DNA of 64,000 nt from Knoellia sp. S7-12. Lineage in GTDB: Bacteria; Actinomycetota; Actinomycetes; Actinomycetales; Dermatophilaceae. The notes under the pieces are model-generated. The model ran no database searches, was not told where the DNA came from, and saw nothing but the letters and a program-made list of their open reading frames with translations. Where the stretch lies: positions 62,001 to 126,000 of the forward strand of contig NZ_CP155449.1 of NCBI RefSeq assembly GCF_040518285.1, in the 5' to 3' direction. The position numbers and the translations under genes were made by a program. Shown piece by piece: positions 24,254 through 31,230 of this stretch; the first letter of the stretch is position 1, and every line of letters begins with the position of its first letter.

Positions 24254-26586
24254 AGTGTGAGCAGCCCGGATGTTCGGGCACCGTCACCGACGGCTACTGC
24301 GACGTCTGCGGGATGCCACCGTCCGAGCTGGCCGCGGCCGCCACTGCCACCGGCACTGCGGCGCCCCAGGCGCCCAATGCTGTCGACGGCACCCGGTGCG
24401 GTCAGCCCGGCTGCTCGGGCACCGTTGTCGACGGCTACTGCGACGTCTGCGGCACGCCGGGCGGAACTCCCTCCAGCGAGGCGGGATCCGCACCCGCGGG
24501 CGTCGCCGGCACAGCCTCGACGGCCTCCACCTCGCACCGGATCCAGTCGGCCGCGATCGGCTCCCGCCGCGCCGGCTCCGGCTCGACGGCGACCCGACGG
24601 GTCGGGTCGTCACGGACCCGCGCCGCTCGCCTTGGTGCGGGCATCACGACGGTCCCACCGGCGGCCGCCGTCGACGCAGCCAAGGCCGTGCAGACCAACC
24701 CTTCGGTGCCCGAGGACAAACGCAGCTGCAGCAATTGCGGTGCGCCAGTGGGCCGTTCGATCGACGGCCAGCCCGGGAGGCCGGAGGGGTTCTGCCCCAA
24801 GTGCGGCACGGCATACAGCTTCACGCCCAAGCTCACACAGGGCGTCCTCGTCGCCGGGCAGTACCTCGTCGCGGGCGCGCTCGCCCACGGCGGGCTCGGC
24901 TGGATCTACCTCGCGCGCGACCGCAACGTCTCTGACCGCTGGGTCGTCCTCAAAGGCCTGCTCAACTCCGGCGACAAGGACGCGCTGGCCGCGGCGATCG
25001 CGGAGCAGCGGTTCCTGGCCCAGGTCGAGCACCCGAGCATCGTCGAGATCTACAACTTCGTCACCCACGACGAGGCCGGCTACATCGTCATGGAGTACGT
25101 CGGCGGCGAGTCGCTCAAGGGGCTGCTCAAGGAGCGGATGCGCGCCAAGGGCGCCTACGACCCGTTCCCCGTCGACCAGGCCCTCGCCTACATCGTCGAG
25201 ATGCTGCCGGCCTTCCAATACCTGCACGACCTCGGGCTCGTCTATTGCGACTTCAAGCCGGACAACCTCATCCAGGTCGGGGACGCCGCCAAGCTGATCG
25301 ACCTCGGCGGTGTGCGCCGGATCGATGACGACGAGTCGGCGATCTATGGGACGGTCGGCTACCAGGCCCCCGAGGTCGCCGAGTCCGGGGCCTCGATCGC
25401 CTCGGACATCTACACGATCGGCCGCACGCTCGTCGTCCTCACGATGGAGTTCCGCGGCTATCAGTCGACCTACCTGACGAAGCTGCCCGACCCGGCGACC
25501 ACCCCGGTGTTCCGCGACCACGACTCGTTCTATTGGCTCGTCGCCAAGTGCTGCGCTCCTGATCCGGCCGACCGGTTCGCCTCCGCTGACGAGCTGCGAG
25601 CCCAAGTCCTTGGGGTGCTCCGTGAGGTCGTCGCCGCCCGCACCCAGGGCACGAGCACCACCTCCGCCGCCTCGGTGAGCTTCACGACCCCGGCGGTCTC
25701 CACGGCCCGCATCGACTGGAACCAGCTGCCGTCGCTGCGCCCCGACACGACCGACTCCCAGTACGCCTGGCTGGTCAGCCTGGCCCCCGGTGAGCCCACG
25801 GAGCGGCTCGCCGACCTCGCCAAGGCCCCCGAGGCGACGGCCGAGGTCCACCTTGCCCGCGGCGCCGAACACCTCCTCAGCGGCAACGGGGCGGCGACCA
25901 AGGAGGAGGCGCGGCAGCTGCTCGCCCTCGACCCGTGGGACTGGCGAGCGCTGTGGCTCCAGGGCCTGGCGTCGCTGCAGTCCTCCGACTTTGCGGATGC
26001 ACAGGCCTCGTTCAGCGCCGTCTATCAACAGGCTCCTGGCGAGCTGGCACCCAAGCTGGCGCTCGCCGTCGCCTGTGAAGCGGGAGGTCAGGGTGACGTC
26101 GCCGAAGGCCTCTACCGCACGTGTGCCCAGACCGATGCGGCATACGTCGCCCCCGCCGCGTTCGGGATCGCCCGGCTCCGCGCGGCGGCCGGCGACACCG
26201 AGGGCGCGGTCCGCGCCCTTGACCTTGTGCCGTCGACGAGCCGCGGCTACAGCGAAGCCCGCCGACTGCGCGCCGACGTGCTCCTTGCCGGCTCCGGCAA
26301 GGACCTCGGCCGGCTGGGCGAGGCACTGACCAGCGTCGATGGGATCCGGCTGGACACCGTCGAGCGTGAGGGCCTCACCGCCCGGATCCTGGAGAAGGCG
26401 ATCGCCATCGTCGGTGAGACCGGGCCACAACCGGTGGCGATCGGGCCGCATGCTGCACACGACGCGACTCTGCGCACCGCGCTCGAGGTCAGCTATCGGG
26501 CCCTGGCCCGTGAGGCCCGCACCCGCGAGGAGCGGATCGCCCTCGTCGACCGGGCCAACGCGGTGCGCCCCTGGACGAGCACATGA
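24250..26586 (+). CDS. pknG: Ser/Thr protein kinase PknG with extra zinc ribbons
   Basis: A 778-residue PknG homologue from a GTG overlapping the previous stop. Two near-identical zinc-ribbon-like units open the protein (C3, C8, C17, C20 and C50, C55, C64, C67). After a linker comes the PknG rubredoxin-like pair (C160, C163, C182, C185). The kinase domain spans about residues 200-450, with Lys in VVLKGLL (K235) and the catalytic loop VYCDFKPDN (D334). The loop lacks the Arg before Asp, so this is a non-RD kinase, and DLGG replaces DFG. The last 280 residues are TPR-like helices. In mycobacteria and corynebacteria PknG phosphorylates GarA/OdhI to control the TCA branch to glutamate. The gene lies with glnX/glnH, supporting the same job. 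The duplicated N-terminal ribbon is unusual. Confidence 0.95.
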   Translation: MKCEQPGCSGTVTDGYCDVCGMPPSELAAAATATGTAAPQAPNAVDGTRCGQPGCSGTVVDGYCDVCGTPGGTPSSEAGSAPAGVAGTASTASTSHRIQSAAIGSRRAGSGSTATRRVGSSRTRAARLGAGITTVPPAAAVDAAKAVQTNPSVPEDKRSCSNCGAPVGRSIDGQPGRPEGFCPKCGTAYSFTPKLTQGVLVAGQYLVAGALAHGGLGWIYLARDRNVSDRWVVLKGLLNSGDKDALAAAIAEQRFLAQVEHPSIVEIYNFVTHDEAGYIVMEYVGGESLKGLLKERMRAKGAYDPFPVDQALAYIVEMLPAFQYLHDLGLVYCDFKPDNLIQVGDAAKLIDLGGVRRIDDDESAIYGTVGYQAPEVAESGASIASDIYTIGRTLVVLTMEFRGYQSTYLTKLPDPATTPVFRDHDSFYWLVAKCCAPDPADRFASADELRAQVLGVLREVVAARTQGTSTTSAASVSFTTPAVSTARIDWNQLPSLRPDTTDSQYAWLVSLAPGEPTERLADLAKAPEATAEVHLARGAEHLLSGNGAATKEEARQLLALDPWDWRALWLQGLASLQSSDFADAQASFSAVYQQAPGELAPKLALAVACEAGGQGDVAEGLYRTCAQTDAAYVAPAAFGIARLRAAAGDTEGAVRALDLVPSTSRGYSEARRLRADVLLAGSGKDLGRLGEALTSVDGIRLDTVEREGLTARILEKAIAIVGETGPQPVAIGPHAAHDATLRTALEVSYRALAREARTREERIALVDRANAVRPWTST

Positions 26587-27779
26587 GCCAGGTGCCGGCG
26601 CCCGACGAGGCGACTCCGCACGACCCTGCGCACGAGCCTGCCCACGACCCTGCGCAGGCGACCCGGTCGGCCTGCCCGTCGTGCGGTGCAACGTTGGCGG
26701 CGGGTGCCAAGTTCTGCGAGGCGTGCGGCGCCAGCGTCGCTGACGTCTCGGCTGCGGCCGAGGCCGGGCCCGAGTCGCCCATCGACGATCTCAGCCCGAT
26801 CAGCACGCCGACGTTCCGCAACACGAGCGCCTCTGCGTCGCCCACGGTCGCCGGCCCGCGTGCCTGCGCCAGCTGCGGCTCGCCGGTCGGCGACGACGGA
26901 TATTGCACGGTCTGCGGCTCCAAGGCTGCGTCGGAGCGCGACCACTTCGAGGAGACACCGGCGCCATGGGTTGCCGGGGTGTGCGACCGCGGCATCAAGC
27001 ATCACCGCAACGAGGACGCGATGGCGCTGTATGCCGAGGCGGCTCAGGGCGGGCGTGCCGTCCTCGTCGTGTGCGACGGGGTCTCCAACTCCGACGACTC
27101 CGACGTTGCATCGCTGGCGGCCGCGCGGGCCGCCCTCGAGGTGCTTCGACCGCCATTGCCCAAGGGCATCGGTGGTGCGGCCAGCGCTGATGCTGCGGCC
27201 ACCCGGGTGTTCACGTCGGCGGCCGCCGCCGCTCAAACCGCGGTCATCGCCCACACCGAGCCGTCCTCGCCGAGACCCGCGTCGTGCACCTTCGTCGTCG
27301 GCCTGCTCGATGGGCCGACGCTGCGGTGCGCCGTCATCGGCGACTCCCGTGCCTACCTGCTCCCCGATGAGGGCGGCGGGACCCAGCTCCTGACTGATGA
27401 CTCGATGGCCCAGATGCTCATCGACGCCGGGCACCCGCGCGCTGAGGCCGAGGCCTCCCCGCAGGCCCACGCGATCACCAAGTGGCTCGGCTCCGACAGC
27501 CCTGACTTCGTGCCTCGGGTGGTCACCGTGACGGTCGACGAACCGGGCTGGCTGCTCGTCTGCTCGGACGGCCTGTGGAACTACGCCTCGGAGCCAGCGG
27601 CGCTGCGCGCTCAGATCGACGCCGCAGGCACGACGGAGCCGCTCGCTCTCGCCTCGGCCCTGGTGGCCTTTGCCAATGCGCAAGGCGGTCAAGACAACAT
27701 CACCGTCACGCTGGCCCGGGTCGGCCCGGTGCCGGTGGTGGAGAATGTCCCGAACGACGAAAGGCAGATCCATGGCTGA
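26583..27779 (+). CDS. PP2C-type Ser/Thr phosphatase with N-terminal zinc ribbons
   Basis: A 398-residue protein. Two CxxC...CxxC ribbons come first (CPSCGATL...CEACG and CASCGSPV...CTVCG, residues about 23-115). They are followed by a complete PP2C domain: CDRGIKHHRNEDAM, LVVCDGVSNSDD, the GDSRAYLLPDEGGG strand, VCSDGLWNY and GGQDNITVTLARVG. All metal-binding Asp residues are present, so it should be active. It overlaps pknG by 4 bp and the VWA gene by 8 bp. It is the natural antagonist of PknG or of whatever the FHA protein reads. The ribbons resemble those of PknG and the FHA protein. Confidence 0.94.
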   Translation: MSQVPAPDEATPHDPAHEPAHDPAQATRSACPSCGATLAAGAKFCEACGASVADVSAAAEAGPESPIDDLSPISTPTFRNTSASASPTVAGPRACASCGSPVGDDGYCTVCGSKAASERDHFEETPAPWVAGVCDRGIKHHRNEDAMALYAEAAQGGRAVLVVCDGVSNSDDSDVASLAAARAALEVLRPPLPKGIGGAASADAAATRVFTSAAAAAQTAVIAHTEPSSPRPASCTFVVGLLDGPTLRCAVIGDSRAYLLPDEGGGTQLLTDDSMAQMLIDAGHPRAEAEASPQAHAITKWLGSDSPDFVPRVVTVTVDEPGWLLVCSDGLWNYASEPAALRAQIDAAGTTEPLALASALVAFANAQGGQDNITVTLARVGPVPVVENVPNDERQIHG

Positions 27780-29052
27780 GTTCACCGCGGCGGTCTTCCA
27801 GAACGAGTTCCTGCCCGACGGAGGCACCGACGTCAACGCGATCGTCGAGATCACGTGCTCGGGAGCCGGCATGGCCGGTCAGGGTGGCTCGGCAGCGGCA
27901 GGGGAGATCATCATCATCGACACGTCGGGGTCGATGGGCGTTCAGGCGATGGAGGCCGCCAAACAGGCGGCGACGGCCGCGCTGGCCGAGATCGTCGACG
28001 GCACCTACTTCTCCGTGGTCTCTGGCAACGGCGCCGCCTTCCTCGTCTATCCGAACGTGTCGAGCGGGCCCGGGATGGTCCGGATGACGGCGAGCTCGCG
28101 TGCCCAGGCGTCCGCGGCGGTGGCGCAGCTGCAAGCTGGCGGCGGGACCGTGATCAGCACCTGGCTCGACCTCGCCGGGATCCTCTTTGCGTCGGTGCCC
28201 GAAGTGCAGCAACGCCACGCGATCCTGCTCACCGATGGTGAGAACAACGAGCAGCCCGGGGTGCTCCAGCAGGCCATCGACCGGGCCACCGGCCACTACC
28301 AGTGCGACTGCCGGGGCATCGGTGTCGACTGGAGGGTGGCCGACATCAGGCCGATCGCCAAGGCACTGCTCGGCACCATCGACATCATCCCGGCGCCCGA
28401 CCAGCTGCGGGCCGAGTTCCAGGCGATCATGCGCACGTCGATGTCGCGTGGTGTCGCCGACGCAGAGCTGCGGGTCTGGGCTCCGCAGGGCTCACAGGTC
28501 GTCTTCGTCAAGCAGGTCTCGCCCACCGTTGACGACCTCACCAGTCGCCGCACGGTCGTCAACGACCTGACCGGTGGCTACCCGACCGGTGCGTGGTCGG
28601 ACGAGTCGCGTGACTACCACGTCGCAATCCGGTTGGCAGCCAAGGCGATCGGCCAGGAGCAGCTGGCCGCGCGGGTCCAGGTCTTCGCGGGTGGCGAGGT
28701 CAAGGCGCAGGGGCTGGTCAAGGCCAAGTGGTCCGACGACTCCGCGCTGACCACCCGGATCGACCAGCAGGTCGCCCACTTCACGGGCCAGACCGAGCTC
28801 GCCCAGGTGATTCAGGAGGGCCTGGCCGCCAAGGCGGTCGGCGACGAGGAGACCGCGACGACCAAGCTCGGTCGCGCTGTGCAGCTGGCCGCCGAGACCG
28901 GCAACGACGAGGCGACCGCCAAGCTGCGCAAGGTCGTCGACATCGAGGACGCCGACGCCGGCACGGTCCAGCTCAAGAAGGCCGTCGAGAAGGCCGACGA
29001 GATGGCCTTGGACACCGCGTCGACGAAGACCACGCGGGTCCGCAAGTCATGA
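27772..29052 (+). CDS. VWA-domain protein of the PknG operon
   Basis: A 426-residue cytoplasmic protein. The MIDAS motif DTSGSMG begins at residue 50 (EIIIIDTSGSMGVQ), followed by the GGGTVISTW loop and the LLTDGENNEQ segment that completes a metal-dependent adhesion site. Residues 225-400 form a beta-rich then helical domain unknown to me; repeated helices near the C-terminus (TTKLGRAVQLAAETGNDEAT) look TPR-like. No signal peptide, so it acts inside the cell. VWA proteins of this kind usually bind partner ATPases; the AAA+ enzyme of the same operon is the obvious candidate. Confidence 0.93.
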   Translation: MAEFTAAVFQNEFLPDGGTDVNAIVEITCSGAGMAGQGGSAAAGEIIIIDTSGSMGVQAMEAAKQAATAALAEIVDGTYFSVVSGNGAAFLVYPNVSSGPGMVRMTASSRAQASAAVAQLQAGGGTVISTWLDLAGILFASVPEVQQRHAILLTDGENNEQPGVLQQAIDRATGHYQCDCRGIGVDWRVADIRPIAKALLGTIDIIPAPDQLRAEFQAIMRTSMSRGVADAELRVWAPQGSQVVFVKQVSPTVDDLTSRRTVVNDLTGGYPTGAWSDESRDYHVAIRLAAKAIGQEQLAARVQVFAGGEVKAQGLVKAKWSDDSALTTRIDQQVAHFTGQTELAQVIQEGLAAKAVGDEETATTKLGRAVQLAAETGNDEATAKLRKVVDIEDADAGTVQLKKAVEKADEMALDTASTKTTRVRKS

Positions 29053-29831
29053 CCACCTGCCCCAACGGCCACGACTCCACGGCCGCCGACTACTGCGACA
29101 CCTGCGGAGCGGCCATGGATGCCGGCGCCACCCCGGCCGGCGCTCCCGCCCCACCTGCGGATGGTGCGGGCAGTGGGGCTGGTTCGGCTGCTGACTCCTC
29201 CGCCTCTTCGGGCACCCCGGTCGGCGCACCGGAACCGGAGTCAGCGACGCGTCCGTGCCCCAACTGCGGAGGACCCAACTCTCCCGACGCCTTGTTCTGT
29301 GAGGTCTGCGGCTACGACCACACGACCGGGACTCTCCCGCGCGGCGCGGACAAGGGCGCCGCGGCTGATCCTCCGGTTGAGGCACCGGCCAACATCTCCA
29401 AGGACCTTCCCACGCCGTGGGTGGCTGAGCTCTGGATCGACCCCGCTTGGTATGCCGCTCAGGGAAGCTCGGACCCGCTGCCAAGCCAAGGTCCGCCGGC
29501 GGTCTTTGCGCTGCGCAACACCTCGCTTCTCATTGGCCGCACGTCGAACAGCCGCGGCATCCACCCCGATATCGAGTGCGGTGTCGACAACGGCGTCAGC
29601 CGGCGTCACGCCCAGCTGACGACCGACGGCACCCGCTGGTGGGTCGAGGACCTCGCCTCGTCCAACGGGACCTACATCGGCGACTCGATCGGTGACCTCC
29701 CCACGACGTCGATTCCGACCGGCCAGAAGCGCGAGGTCGACGCAGACGACCGGATCTACGTGGGCTCGTGGACCCGGATCGTGCTCCGCCCGTCGAGCGA
29801 CGACGAGGTCTCCACCCTCGCCGGACTGTGA
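29049..29831 (+). CDS. FHA-domain protein with two zinc ribbons
   Basis: A 260-residue protein. Two zinc ribbons come first (CPNGHDSTAADYCDTCG and CPNCGGPNSPDALFCEVCG), the first with a His-containing knuckle. After an acidic linker comes an FHA domain: SLLIGRTSNSRG, NGVSRRHAQL, and the conserved SSNGTYIGD. All phosphothreonine-contacting residues (Arg, Ser, Arg, Asn) are present. It lacks an ETTS-type N-terminal phosphosite, so it is not a plain GarA/OdhI equivalent; that gene is probably elsewhere. As last gene of the operon it probably reads Thr phosphorylation set by PknG and removed by the PP2C enzyme. Confidence 0.93.
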   Translation: MTTCPNGHDSTAADYCDTCGAAMDAGATPAGAPAPPADGAGSGAGSAADSSASSGTPVGAPEPESATRPCPNCGGPNSPDALFCEVCGYDHTTGTLPRGADKGAAADPPVEAPANISKDLPTPWVAELWIDPAWYAAQGSSDPLPSQGPPAVFALRNTSLLIGRTSNSRGIHPDIECGVDNGVSRRHAQLTTDGTRWWVEDLASSNGTYIGDSIGDLPTTSIPTGQKREVDADDRIYVGSWTRIVLRPSSDDEVSTLAGL

Positions 29832-29888
29832 GGATGGCGCTCGCAGCTTGTTGCTGATCGGCTGATCCCGACCACGAACAAACCGTGA

Positions 29889-29918
29889 GTATGCCGGCCG
29901 CTCGAGCGGGCGGCATAC
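29889..29918. terminator. Terminator of the PknG operon
   Basis: A 14-bp stem with one mismatch (29889-29902 with 29905-29918), followed downstream by TATTTT. Each arm contains one GTATGCCG octamer. It stands 57 bp after the last stop of the operon. Confidence 0.75.
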
Positions 29919-29938
29919 GCGCTGTATTTTCGGGTCAG

Positions 29939-30050
29939 CTAGGGGCCGACGGGGGCTGGCCACCCGAGGGCGGCTGCCCACCGGACGGAGGCTGCCCGCC
30001 CTCGGGTGACTGACCGCCCTCAGATCTCCTTGGGAGCAGGACACACCGCA
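29939..30050 (-). pseudogene. C-terminal remnant with GGQPPS repeats at the island edge
   Basis: The minus strand encodes VLLPRRSEGGQSPEGGQPPS, then three more GGQPPS-like repeats and a TAG stop. This is the typical disordered tail of an actinobacterial membrane or zinc-ribbon protein, but no body of the protein is present: mcrC ends only 5 bp away at 30055. The fragment looks like the end of a gene cut by arrival of the defence island. Confidence 0.55.
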
Positions 30051-30054
30051 AGGA

Positions 30055-31230
30055 TCAGACCCCGCCCTCCACCAATTGAGCGGCTAGCTCATCAATGCCT
30101 GCGAGCAGCTCACGCCGTGGTTGAGACAGATTGAGCGCGTGCTGGTGAACCGTCACGTCGACCCCTCTGATCTTGTGCATGCCGGAAGTTTCTGAGCCCT
30201 TCGCGTAGATCAGATGTCCAGACGATAAACCAAGCACTGTGCAATAGGCCAGAAGTTGATACAGGTCGGCTTGGGGAAAGCCTGCGTATTTCTCCGCTTT
30301 ATACTTGGCATCGACGACAACACGGGGCGCTCCACCACTCGACCAAACGAAATCTGGCTTCATCCCGACGGCAAGTGCCTTATCCAAGTGCGTCCTGTAC
30401 TGGAGCGATGAGGCACCGCCAAACGGCGCCAGTGCCTCTCTGAGTGCGACACAGACGAAGTCCTCGAATATGCGCCACATGTCAAACATGAACCCGGACA
30501 CTTGCACTTCGCCAAAGCGGTGCTCGAAGGAGTTCCCAGCGAGAACAACCTCGGCCAGTTGTAACGCCGGCTGAAGCCGTCGATTGAGCCGCGTGGGCTG
30601 CCATGGGGGAAGCGCTTGGCCTTGCCACGGTGGAGTGACGTCGGACAGCAGGAGCCGGAGGCGTTGCAGTGCGCGTCGGGGCTCTGCGGCGATAGGCAGC
30701 TGTAGAAGGCGCAGCGTCGTGGCCAGGAGCAGTTGATTCTCAGCGATGTCGACAGTGAACTCATCGAAACGGACCTCGAGTGGTATGAGCCGACCGTGAT
30801 GCCGGGCTATCTGGTCGCCCACCCGGAAGCGTCCGCGCAGAACGGAGAGCGAGTCCTCGGTTTCGACATAGCCGTGCAGCAGCCCCTGCTCCAGAGCCCA
30901 TGTCGCCTGCCGCGCGAAAGCGTCCGCCAGCGCCTCAGGCAACTCCGCCTCAATGTCGACCCTTACGTCGTGGTCACGCCAGAAGTCTGGATTGCGGGAG
31001 TAGCCCAAAAGAAAGATAAGCCGGTCGATTCGCATCTTGGGGGCGACAAGGACCTGCAAGTTGCCCACCGTGACCGAACCCACCTTGCGGGCGGCCGCGA
31101 CCTGCCAGATGCCTGGTTCTAGCGTGGGCTGCACTAGGGCGACTTCAGACTCCGCCATTGCCTGGGCAACGGAGAGCGGCAACGCGACTTTACGGGGGGG
31201 CGCACCTTCAACCAGCGTCAAATGCTCCAT
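30055..31230 (-). CDS. mcrC: McrC-like nuclease subunit of McrBC restriction system
   Basis: A 391-residue protein from the ATG at 31230, overlapping the mcrB stop by 23 bp. The N-terminal half is the McrC beta-barrel region, with VGNLQVLVAPKMRIDRLIFL. The C-terminal half carries the PD-(D/E)xK nuclease core: GMKPDFVW near residue 288, then VVVDAKYKAEKY near 304, with the catalytic Asp and D-x-K intact. McrC joins the McrB GTPase ring to cleave DNA with modified cytosines. The base composition is visibly more A+T-rich than the flanking chromosome. Confidence 0.92.
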   Translation of the reverse strand: MEHLTLVEGAPPRKVALPLSVAQAMAESEVALVQPTLEPGIWQVAAARKVGSVTVGNLQVLVAPKMRIDRLIFLLGYSRNPDFWRDHDVRVDIEAELPEALADAFARQATWALEQGLLHGYVETEDSLSVLRGRFRVGDQIARHHGRLIPLEVRFDEFTVDIAENQLLLATTLRLLQLPIAAEPRRALQRLRLLLSDVTPPWQGQALPPWQPTRLNRRLQPALQLAEVVLAGNSFEHRFGEVQVSGFMFDMWRIFEDFVCVALREALAPFGGASSLQYRTHLDKALAVGMKPDFVWSSGGAPRVVVDAKYKAEKYAGFPQADLYQLLAYCTVLGLSSGHLIYAKGSETSGMHKIRGVDVTVHQHALNLSQPRRELLAGIDELAAQLVEGGV

